A stretch of DNA of 64,000 bases from NCBI RefSeq assembly GCF_016888515.1, contig NZ_JAFEJK010000003.1, forward strand, positions 62,001-126,000, read 5' to 3'. This document shows positions 8,994-16,150 of the stretch, one piece after another. The translations under genes and the position numbers were made by a program. Under the pieces are notes generated by a model that saw nothing but the letters and a program-made list of their open reading frames with translations, was not told where the DNA came from and did not search any database. Each line of letters begins with the position of its first letter. Positions within the stretch are counted from its first letter, which is position 1. Origin of the DNA: Shimia biformata. GTDB taxonomy: Bacteria; Pseudomonadota; Alphaproteobacteria; Rhodobacterales; Rhodobacteraceae.

Positions 8994-9628
8994 CGCAGCG
9001 GAGCAAACCCTGCGTCGGAAAGCGTGCAGTCGCGTATCACGTCGCGGCCACAGGGGACCGGGGTCAGGTCCTTGGACAGACAGACCCGCGCCTCCTGGAT
9101 CATCCCGTCCAGGCAGGTGATCGTGATCATGTTGTCCCGAAGTCCGGGATTGGCCTTGAGAAACGCCTGTTCCACCACCGCGGCAGGCAGTTTCACCGGC
9201 TTTTCCAGCTGACGAAAGACCGGTGGGCGGTTGATGCTGTCATAGGCTTGGCGCGACAGCGCGTAATAGTCTTCGGCGCTCAACCCCGAACATCGCCCGT
9301 GCTTTTTCCACTGATACCAGGCCAGCCCGGACGTGCCCATGATATCGGCCATTTCATTGGTCAGGCTGCGCGGCGGATTGCGTTCCGTGGTCCGGCAGAA
9401 GGACGGCCAGCCGCGGTGAAACTGTGGCCAGAGACCGTGCAGCACCCAGCCATGCCCCGAGCCCCGGTCACACTGCTCGGAGCTTTTGGCATCGCCTTCG
9501 ACCTCGCACCAGTTCGGCGACCATGACAGTGCCATCACGTAATAGTCGAATTGACCGGCAGGTTCACCTTCGGCCCATGCCGAACCGCTCAGGCAGGCCA
9601 AAACAGCCAGGATATTCAGTAACCGCAT
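8990..9628 (-). CDS. Secreted ribonuclease T2 family protein
   Basis: A 212-aa endoribonuclease with a clear signal peptide (LLNILAVLACLSGSAWAEG). Both catalytic CAS motifs are present: HGLWPQ and the WKKHGRC segment with the second histidine and lysine. RNase T2 enzymes cut single-stranded RNA through 2',3'-cyclic intermediates in the periplasm or outside the cell. Cysteine positions fit the disulfide pattern of the family. It is a single gene, convergent with the lipoprotein gene. Confidence 0.92.
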   Translation of the reverse strand: MRLLNILAVLACLSGSAWAEGEPAGQFDYYVMALSWSPNWCEVEGDAKSSEQCDRGSGHGWVLHGLWPQFHRGWPSFCRTTERNPPRSLTNEMADIMGTSGLAWYQWKKHGRCSGLSAEDYYALSRQAYDSINRPPVFRQLEKPVKLPAAVVEQAFLKANPGLRDNMITITCLDGMIQEARVCLSKDLTPVPCGRDVIRDCTLSDAGFAPLR

Positions 9629-9770
9629 TCACTCTTCCCTTCCGCGCTTGATGCCACTATATAGGCGACAAGTTCCCCGACAACGGAAACCCGCACCCCT
9701 CAAAAGGTGCCGCCTGGCCTCCAGGCGACGGGATAGATGTATTCGGGGCCAAGAGACAGGAGAATTGAAC

Positions 9771-10532
9771 ATGGCCAAGCTGCTGCACCCCAAGGCAACC
9801 GCCGTCTGGCTGGTGGACAACACGACAATCGGCTTCAAGCAGATCGCCGATTTTGTCGGCATGCACGAACTGGAAATCCAGGGCATCGCCGATGGTGACG
9901 TCGCGACCGGCGTCAAGGGTTTCGACCCGGTTGCCAACAACCAGCTGACCCAGGACGAGATCGACGCCGCGCAGAACAACCCGCTGCACAAGCTGAAACT
10001 CAAGCCCAACGCCGCCGCCGAGGGTGAAGAAAAGCGCCGTGGCCCGCGCTACACCCCGCTGTCCAAACGCCAGGACCGCCCCGCATCGATCCTGTGGCTG
10101 GTGAAGTTCCACCCGGAACTGTCGGACGGTCAGATCGGCAAGCTGGTCGGCACCACCAAACCGACCATTCAGGCGATCCGCGAGCGGACTCACTGGAACA
10201 TCGCCAATATTCAGCCGATCGACCCGGTCGCGCTGGGTCTGTGCAAACAGTCCGAACTGGATGCCGCCGTGCAAAAGGCCGCGTCGAAGAAAGCCGCCGA
10301 GGGCGAGGTCATGTCCGATGACGAACGCCGCAAGCTGGTCTCGACCGAAACCTCGCTTGGCATGGAAGCCGAGCCGAAGATCCCGACCGCGATCGAAGGG
10401 CTTGAGACCTTCAGCTTGTCGGATTCGGATGATGAGGACGAAGAAGACAAGCGCAAGGATGGCGATTTCGCCGATGCCGACAGCTTCTTCAACCTGCCCG
10501 GCGACAGCGACGACGAAGACGAACAGCCCTGA
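9771..10532 (+). CDS. trcR: Cell cycle transcriptional regulator TrcR (DUF1013)
   Basis: A 253-aa cytoplasmic protein of the alphaproteobacterial DUF1013 family, named TrcR for a proposed role in cell-cycle gene control. The conserved N-terminal stretch MAKLLHPKATAVWLVDNTT and a middle helix-turn-helix-like segment (LSDGQIGKLVGTTKPTIQAI, about residues 120-139) are visible. The C-terminus is very acidic with D/E runs. The start ATG follows AGACAGGAGAATTGAAC. Family assignment is firm; the regulatory role is from knowledge of the family, not from this sequence. Confidence 0.82.
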   Translation: MAKLLHPKATAVWLVDNTTIGFKQIADFVGMHELEIQGIADGDVATGVKGFDPVANNQLTQDEIDAAQNNPLHKLKLKPNAAAEGEEKRRGPRYTPLSKRQDRPASILWLVKFHPELSDGQIGKLVGTTKPTIQAIRERTHWNIANIQPIDPVALGLCKQSELDAAVQKAASKKAAEGEVMSDDERRKLVSTETSLGMEAEPKIPTAIEGLETFSLSDSDDEDEEDKRKDGDFADADSFFNLPGDSDDEDEQP

Positions 10533-10557
10533 TTGGCTGCTGCGTGACAAAGAAAAT

Positions 10558-10592
10558 CAAAGCCCCGGTCATTTGGCCGGGGCTTTTTCTTT
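10558..10592 (+). terminator. Intrinsic terminator of trcR
   Basis: AGCCCCGG (10561-10568) pairs with CCGGGGCT (10577-10584), followed by TTTTTCTTT. It sits between convergent trcR and recR. Confidence 0.88.
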
Positions 10593-10610
10593 GTGGGCTC
10601 TGTGCCAGTG

Positions 10611-11204
10611 TCAGACCGGCTTGCGGGCGCGCAGCGCGGCGGAAATGGTGCCTTCGTCGAGGTAGTCCAGTTCCCCGCCCACCGGCACGCCCTGCGCCAG
10701 CGATGACAGCGCCACGCGGCCTTCCAACTGGTCGGCGATGTAGTGGGCCGTCGTCTGCCCGTCGACTGTGGCGTTTAACGCAAGGATCACCTCGGTGATG
10801 CCTTCATCGGCAACACGCGAAATCAGACGCGGGATCGACAGGTCCTCGGGGCCGATGCCATCCAGCGCCGACAGGGTGCCGCCCAGCACGTGATAGCGCC
10901 CTTTGAACACACCCGCCCGCTCCATCGCCCACAGGTCCGAGACATCCTCGACCACGCAGATCTCGCCCGTGGCGCGTTTTTCGTCGCGGCAGATGTCGCA
11001 GATCTCGGTGGTGCCGACGTTGCCACACGACAGGCATTCCCGCGCGGTGGCGGCGACGGTTTGCATCAGGTCCGCCAGCGGCGTCAGCAACAGCCCGCGT
11101 TTGCGGATCATGGTCAGCACCGCGCGCCGGGCCGAACGTGGACCCAGCCCGGGAAGGCGGGCCATCATCTCGATCAGGTTGTCGATATCGTTGTTGCTGC
11201 TCAT
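10611..11204 (-). CDS. recR: Recombination mediator protein RecR
   Basis: A 197-aa DNA repair protein that with RecO and RecF loads RecA on SSB-coated gaps. It has an N-terminal helix-hairpin-helix ([17 protein letters not shown]), a four-cysteine zinc site (C57, C60, C69, C72) and a Toprim domain. The start [10 protein letters not shown] is chosen because it gives the family N-terminus; an upstream Met adds 16 residues without similarity. It is the last gene of the dnaX-membrane protein-ybaB-recR run. Confidence 0.95.
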   Translation of the reverse strand: MSSNNDIDNLIEMMARLPGLGPRSARRAVLTMIRKRGLLLTPLADLMQTVAATARECLSCGNVGTTEICDICRDEKRATGEICVVEDVSDLWAMERAGVFKGRYHVLGGTLSALDGIGPEDLSIPRLISRVADEGITEVILALNATVDGQTTAHYIADQLEGRVALSSLAQGVPVGGELDYLDEGTISAALRARKPV

Positions 11205-11298
11205 GTGCGGGCGTTTTTGTTTGTGCGCGTCCGCGAGACTATAGCAGGGCATCGACGCGGGTGACCAACGAAAACCACCCGCGCCGGAAACCGTCTGG

Positions 11299-11652
11299 TC
11301 AGAACGGCAGTTTCATGTCCTTGGGCAGGCCAAGACCCTCGGTGATCTTTTCCATTTCTTCCTGCGCGCGTTCAGCCGCCTTTGCCTGGGCGTCCTTGAT
11401 TGCGGCAAGGATCAGGTCCTCGACCACTTCCTTGTCATCGGCATTGAAGATCGAGGGGTCGATATCAAGCGCAGTCAGGTCACCCTTGGCGGTGGCGGTG
11501 GCCTTGACCAGCCCCGCGCCGCTTTCTCCGGTAACCATGATGGTGTGCAGGTCGTCCTGCATCTGCGCCATCTTGGTCTGCATCTCCTGGGCCTTTTTCA
11601 TCATCCCGGCCATGTCGCCGAGACCACCCAGTCCGCCTAGTCCTTTGAGCAT
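11299..11652 (-). CDS. ybaB: YbaB/EbfC family nucleoid-associated protein
   Basis: A 117-aa DNA-binding protein with a glycine-rich start ([18 protein letters not shown]), then the coiled [17 protein letters not shown] helix typical of YbaB/EbfC dimers. The genomic setting between dnaX and recR is the classic one. The ATG overlaps the stop of the upstream membrane-protein gene by one base (TGATG), so translation is likely coupled. Confidence 0.93.
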   Translation of the reverse strand: MLKGLGGLGGLGDMAGMMKKAQEMQTKMAQMQDDLHTIMVTGESGAGLVKATATAKGDLTALDIDPSIFNADDKEVVEDLILAAIKDAQAKAAERAQEEMEKITEGLGLPKDMKLPF

Positions 11653-12059
11653 CAGTTTTCTCCGTCCGTCTTGTCGCGCTTTGCCGGCGCGGTGATTGCG
11701 ATCATTGCGGCACATATCGCAAGCGTCGAGGCGATAAACAAGGAGGGCGAACCGACGCAGCCCTCTGCAATCGCAGCGTCGCGCAGTCCCGTGGGGTCGC
11801 CCCAGGTCAGAAAAGTGCCGAACCCGCCCCACAACAGCGCCACCACAACCCCGCCCCAGGGTTTGCGAAAGCGCACAACCAGCGCGGTGGCCAGAAGCAG
11901 AACCAATGCAGGCGGTGTCGACATCAGCGCCACGAATTCATCCAGCGCCGAAACCGGAGTGCCGTCCCAGTTCGGACGAAGGTCCGTGCAGGCATCCGCC
12001 AGCGCGGCTCCCGGCATCAGCATCAACGCAAGGGTCAGTCTTCTTCGAAGGGGTCCCAT
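11652..12059 (-). CDS. Uncharacterised membrane protein inside the dnaX-ybaB-recR operon
   Basis: A 135-aa protein I do not recognise. It begins with a signal peptide (RRRLTLALMLMPGAALADAC), followed by a short periplasmic part with a cysteine, two hydrophobic helices (ALVLLLATALVVRF and GGVVVALLWGGFGTFLTW), a second cysteine (EGCVGS) and a third helix (LFIASTLAICAAMIAI). It overlaps the 3' end of dnaX by 25 bp and the ybaB start by 1 bp. A GAGGA site within dnaX precedes the ATG. The tight overlaps on both sides argue it is real and co-translated. Confidence 0.68.
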   Translation of the reverse strand: MGPLRRRLTLALMLMPGAALADACTDLRPNWDGTPVSALDEFVALMSTPPALVLLLATALVVRFRKPWGGVVVALLWGGFGTFLTWGDPTGLRDAAIAEGCVGSPSLFIASTLAICAAMIAITAPAKRDKTDGEN

Positions 12060-13783
12060 TCGTCCTCGACTTCCGGAAGGGCTTCGGCCTGGGCTTCGGC
12101 GGTAATGTCGGCGCGGCTGCGGATCTGGGTGATGCGGGCCTTGGGGAAAGCGGCAAGCACGGCCTGTACCATCGGGTGTTCGCGTGCCTCGGCTTTCAAT
12201 GCGTTTTCGGCGGCGTCGCGTTTTTCGGCAATGGTCTCCCCGCCGCCTTCGTTGACAAGGATCACCGCCCAGCGGTTTCCGGTCCACCCCTGAAGACGCT
12301 GCCCCAATCGCTGGGCCAGGTCCTGCGGGGCGCTCTCGGCCGGGACGAACTCGATCCGGCCAGGCTGATAGGACGCCAGGCGCACGCCGGTCTCGACGTC
12401 GATCAGCAACTTCGCATCACGGTTCTTGCGGATCAGCTCGACCACGTGTTCGAACGTGGCATAGCGATCCAGCGCGTGATCCGCTGCCGGGGCAAGCGCT
12501 GCCATGGTGACACCACCACCGCCGCCGCCTGTCGGCATCGGCTGTCCCTGTGCCGACGTCATACCGCCATTCGGCACCGGTGCCCCGCCACCACCACCCG
12601 GAGAGGAAGGCGGCACAGGTGTATCCTGCAGCTTGCGCACCAATTCTTCGGGGCTGGGCAGGTCTGCAACATGGGTCAGGCGGATGATCGCCATTTCCGC
12701 CGCCATCATCGCATTTGGCGCGGCCGAGACCTCTTCGATCGCCTTCAACAGCATCTGCCACATGCGCGTCAGGGTGCGCATCTTCAGGCTTTGCGCCATG
12801 GCCTGTCCCCGGGCGCGTTCGTCGGGGCTGATCGTGGGGTCGTCGGCGGCATCCGGCGTGATCTGGACCACGCTAACCCAATGGGTGATCTCGGCCAGGT
12901 CGCGCAGCACCGCCAGCGGGTCGGCCCCGTCGGAATATTGCGCGCCCAACTCGTTCAGCGCGCCCGCCGCGTCGCCCTTCAGGATCATGTCATAGAGGTC
13001 CAGAACCCGCCCCCGGTCCGCCAGCCCCAGCATCGCACGGACCTGATCGGCGGTGGTTTCGCCGGCACCGTGACTGATGGCTTGATCCAAAAGGGACTGC
13101 GCGTCACGGGCCGAGCCTTCGGCGGCGCGGGTGATCAGCGCCAGCGCGTCATCGGTGATCGCGGCGCCTTCTGCATCCGCGATCCGACGCAGCATGGCGA
13201 TCATGTCCTCGGGTTCGATCCGGCGCAGGTCGAACCGCTGGCAACGCGACAGGACGGTGACCGGAACCTTACGGATCTCGGTGGTCGCAAAGATGAACTT
13301 CACATGCGCGGGCGGTTCTTCAAGCGTCTTCAACAACGCGTTGAACGCGCTAGTCGACAGCATGTGAACTTCGTCGATGATGTAGATCTTGTAGCGCGCC
13401 GAGGCCGCGCGGTAATGCACGCTGTCGATGATTTCGCGGATGTCGCCGACCCCGGTACGGCTGGCGGCGTCCATCTCCATCACGTCGACATGGCGGCCTT
13501 CCATGATCGCGACGCAGTGTTCGCATTTGCCGCAGGGTTCCGTCGTCGGGCCGCCCTGTCCGTCCTCGCCGATGCAGTTCATTCCCTTGGCGATGATCCG
13601 CGCTGTGGTGGTTTTGCCCACGCCGCGAATGCCGGTCATCACGAAGGCCTGCGCGATCCGGTCGGCGGCAAAGGCATTCTTCAGCGTCCGCACCATGGCG
13701 TCCTGCCCAACGAGATCGGCAAAGGTCTCGGGGCGGTATTTGCGCGCCAGCACCTGGTAGGCAGAGTCTTTGGTGTCGCTCAT
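12035..13783 (-). CDS. dnaX: DNA polymerase III subunits gamma and tau
   Basis: The clamp-loader ATPase, 582 aa. It shows Walker A GIRGVGKTT (about residues 51-59), zinc-binding cysteines C70, C84, C87 and C90, the DEVH Walker B at 137-140 and the sensor motif LSRCQRF. A flexible proline/glycine-rich linker with repeated PGGGGG-type tracts around residues 390-430 leads to the tau C-terminal region that contacts polymerase alpha. No obvious A-rich slippery heptamer is seen, so programmed frameshifting to gamma is not supported. It heads the dnaX-recR operon. Confidence 0.97.
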   Translation of the reverse strand: MSDTKDSAYQVLARKYRPETFADLVGQDAMVRTLKNAFAADRIAQAFVMTGIRGVGKTTTARIIAKGMNCIGEDGQGGPTTEPCGKCEHCVAIMEGRHVDVMEMDAASRTGVGDIREIIDSVHYRAASARYKIYIIDEVHMLSTSAFNALLKTLEEPPAHVKFIFATTEIRKVPVTVLSRCQRFDLRRIEPEDMIAMLRRIADAEGAAITDDALALITRAAEGSARDAQSLLDQAISHGAGETTADQVRAMLGLADRGRVLDLYDMILKGDAAGALNELGAQYSDGADPLAVLRDLAEITHWVSVVQITPDAADDPTISPDERARGQAMAQSLKMRTLTRMWQMLLKAIEEVSAAPNAMMAAEMAIIRLTHVADLPSPEELVRKLQDTPVPPSSPGGGGGAPVPNGGMTSAQGQPMPTGGGGGGVTMAALAPAADHALDRYATFEHVVELIRKNRDAKLLIDVETGVRLASYQPGRIEFVPAESAPQDLAQRLGQRLQGWTGNRWAVILVNEGGGETIAEKRDAAENALKAEAREHPMVQAVLAAFPKARITQIRSRADITAEAQAEALPEVEDEWDPFEED

Positions 13784-13872
13784 CGGGGGCCTTTGTCGGG
13801 ATTCGTCAGGTCCAGTCGAGACTACGGCCCGGACCGGTCGAGGTCCACAGCCGATGCACGGTCAAATCACGG

Positions 13873-14253
13873 CTACAGCGCCCAAAGCACCGCACCGGTC
13901 GCAACCGTGGCCACGGTCATCAGGACGGCAAGCCGGGTGAACGCGCTTCCGGGCATCGCTTCGGCGTCATTGTCATTCAGCCGCCGCAGCGTCGCGCAGG
14001 CCTGTCGCCGTGCCGCCCAATAGATCACGATGGCAGTGATAAGGAACAGGGTCGCCACCAGCTTGGCCGCCCAAGTCGGTTCGAAATCGCCAAACACGGC
14101 CTTCAACCCGATCGCCACGCCCACCGCGCCCAGCCCGGTGCCCATCCATGCCGAAAAGGTGCGTTCATTGGCCATGATGGTCCGGTCCTCGGCCCATTTG
14201 GTCCGCGCTTCCGCCTTTTCCGGCGCGTCGTCCTGCGCTACATCCTGTGTCAT
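13873..14253 (-). CDS. DUF202 family membrane protein (YidH-like)
   Basis: A 126-aa protein with a soluble N-terminus ending in the family signature ANERTFSAWMGTGLGAVGVAIGL, followed by three hydrophobic helices in all. DUF202 proteins are small inner-membrane proteins of unknown function. It stands alone between dnaX and the divergent phosphatase gene. Confidence 0.82.
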   Translation of the reverse strand: MTQDVAQDDAPEKAEARTKWAEDRTIMANERTFSAWMGTGLGAVGVAIGLKAVFGDFEPTWAAKLVATLFLITAIVIYWAARRQACATLRRLNDNDAEAMPGSAFTRLAVLMTVATVATGAVLWAL

Positions 14254-14369
14254 GCCGCCAGAGTATCGACGTCCCGGGCAGGTTGCGAGTGCCGATTTCT
14301 CTTCCGGCTATCCGACTGCGCGCCTAGTGTTTTGCGCGAAACCCGATCCACTTGGTTGCAAGGGGGCAC

Positions 14370-14852
14370 GTGTTGCGCTTCGACATCTTTTCGCTGTCTG
14401 CAGGAACAGGAGAACTGGCCCTCGCGCCCCTGCCGGGGCGGTTCGGGGACTATTCCGGTGACCTCGCGCGGGTGATCGGCTGGGCACCGGGACTTGTTCT
14501 CAGCATGACCGAATGGGCCGAGATGCAGGGCGCAGGGGCAGGCGACCTCGGCCGAGATCTGGGGAATGCGGGCATCGACTGGGTGCATCTGCCGGTCCGC
14601 GATTTCGACGTTCCCACAGGCAAGACGCTGGATGTCTGGCCTGATGCGTCCCGGCGCGCGCAGGCCGTGTTGCAACAGGGCGGGCGCGTGCTGATCCACT
14701 GTTACGGGGGCTGTGGGCGGTCCGGCATGGCGGCGGCCCGGATTTTGGTGGAAATGGGCGAGGACCCGGCCCCGGCACTGGCGCGTCTCAGGCAAGTGCG
14801 TCCCTGCGCGATTGAGACCGAGGATCAGAAGCTTTGGGCAATACGCCCCTGA
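14370..14852 (+). CDS. Dual-specificity-type protein tyrosine phosphatase
   Basis: A cytoplasmic protein of about 160 aa with the cysteine phosphatase loop HCYGGCGRSG (CX5R), and a general-acid loop candidate in LPVRDFDVP. The fold and length fit small DSP/PTP-like enzymes. The start is uncertain: GTG at 14370, TTG at 14373 or TTG at 14352 are all possible. AGGGGG at 14361-14366 sits 3 bp before the GTG and 6 bp before the second TTG, so a start here is likely. The substrate is unknown. Confidence 0.75.
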   Translation: MLRFDIFSLSAGTGELALAPLPGRFGDYSGDLARVIGWAPGLVLSMTEWAEMQGAGAGDLGRDLGNAGIDWVHLPVRDFDVPTGKTLDVWPDASRRAQAVLQQGGRVLIHCYGGCGRSGMAAARILVEMGEDPAPALARLRQVRPCAIETEDQKLWAIRP

Positions 14853-14882
14853 AACGACAGGCCATAAGGGTCTGAACGGGCG

Positions 14883-15929
14883 TCAGTAGTCCCCGCGCTT
14901 GTACCGTCCCCGGCTTTGACCCTCACGGTAAACCCGGCTGAGCGAGCGGTCGCGCTGCCGCGCCTCGGCAACACTTTCGGTATTGCGGGCATCCTCGCGC
15001 AACAGTTTCTGCCAGCGCTCGAAACGCGCCTCTTCCACCTCTTCGGTGTCGATGGCTCGCCGCACGGCACAGCCCGGTTCACTGTCATGGGCGCAATCGG
15101 AAAAGCGGCATTCCAGCGCAAGCTCGGCCAGATCCTCGAACACCGCATCGATCCCCTCGGCCGCGTCGACAAGCTGTAATTCGCGCATCCCCGGCGTGTC
15201 GATGATCCAGCCACCCGCCTTCGCCGGTTTCAGGTCGCGGTGGGTGGTGGTGTGTCGGCCTTTGGCGTCGTCCTCGCGGATCGCGCCGGTGGCCACGTCA
15301 GTCCCGGCCAGCGCATTCAGGAGTGTCGACTTGCCCACACCAGAAGACCCGACCAGCGCCACGGTATCGCCGGGGCCGCACCACGGGGTCAGTGCCGTCG
15401 CCTGTTCCGGGTCGCGGGCATCCAGCGCCAGCGCGGTCACGATCGGCGACAGTCGCCGCGCCTGTGACAGGAAAGGGGCGGTATCATCCACCTCGTCCGC
15501 GCGGGTCAGCACGATCACCGGCAGCGCCCCGCCCGCTTCGGCCAGCGCCAGATAGCGCTCCAGACGGGCGATGTTAAAATCGGCATTGCAGGATGTGACA
15601 ATGAACAGAGTATCGACATTTGCTGCGATCAGCTGGCTTTCCACCACCTTGCCCGCCGCCTTGCGCCGCAGCTCGCCGCGCGGGGTCAGGCGGCGGCGGA
15701 TTACCGGGGTGTCCGCTTCGGCCAGAACCCAGTCCCCAACCGCAAGGGACGAGGTCGGCATGTCGGGCGGGCAGGTCAGGGTAACTTCGCCGCTAATTCC
15801 GATCGCGCCCAACCGATCACGATGAATATTGGCAATACGCAAACGGGGCAGGGATGCTTCATCATCGTCCAGCTGCCGCGCAAAATGCGTGGACCAGCCA
15901 AGCGCCTTCAGGTCAGGATCAGTTGTCAT
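14883..15929 (-). CDS. rsgA: Small ribosomal subunit biogenesis GTPase RsgA
   Basis: A 348-aa circularly permuted GTPase that acts late in 30S maturation. It has an N-terminal OB-like region, then motifs in permuted order: G4 as LTRADEVD (TRAD rather than NKxD), G1 as VGSSGVGKST, and G3 as DTPGMRE. A zinc site (CRFSDCAHDSEPGC) is at the C-terminal side, with a basic tail. The start MTTDPDLKAL is chosen from the family N-terminus; the frame stays open for a further 269 codons upstream across ffs, which is a GC-driven artefact. It is downstream of ffs on the same strand. Confidence 0.92.
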   Translation of the reverse strand: MTTDPDLKALGWSTHFARQLDDDEASLPRLRIANIHRDRLGAIGISGEVTLTCPPDMPTSSLAVGDWVLAEADTPVIRRRLTPRGELRRKAAGKVVESQLIAANVDTLFIVTSCNADFNIARLERYLALAEAGGALPVIVLTRADEVDDTAPFLSQARRLSPIVTALALDARDPEQATALTPWCGPGDTVALVGSSGVGKSTLLNALAGTDVATGAIREDDAKGRHTTTHRDLKPAKAGGWIIDTPGMRELQLVDAAEGIDAVFEDLAELALECRFSDCAHDSEPGCAVRRAIDTEEVEEARFERWQKLLREDARNTESVAEARQRDRSLSRVYREGQSRGRYKRGDY

Positions 15930-16053
15930 CGGGGACACGGGGCCAAACAGGGAAAGACAGGACCATGGCGGTGCTGTCATGTCGGTCTGGGGAAATGCAG
16001 GCTTCCCCAAGGCAGGCAATCGCTTGCATGAACGCCTCATCGGGCTTCGACAG

Positions 16054-16150
16054 GTGAGAGGTTGAACATCGACCCAAGCGGGACTCGTTACGGCTGCTTC
16101 CTTCCGGATCTGACCGGGTTGGCGAGGCGCTTGCCCGCGCCAACCTCTCA
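16054..16150 (-). ncRNA. ffs: Signal recognition particle RNA, small bacterial type (4.5S)
   Basis: On the minus strand the highly conserved SRP apical motif GGTCAGATCCGGAAGGAAG continues into CAGCCGTAACGAG. The ends pair perfectly: GAGAGGTTG (minus strand, plus 16141-16149) with CAACCTCTC (plus 16056-16064). The length of about 97 nt fits the single-hairpin bacterial form without an Alu domain. This RNA binds Ffh, encoded at the left edge. Its 5' end coincides with the stop codon of the metallophosphatase gene, so the two abut. Confidence 0.95.

Noticed and set aside
11906-14023. 705-codon open frame on the plus strand opposite dnaX
   Set aside because: Antisense shadow of dnaX; composition is artefactual and no domain is recognisable.
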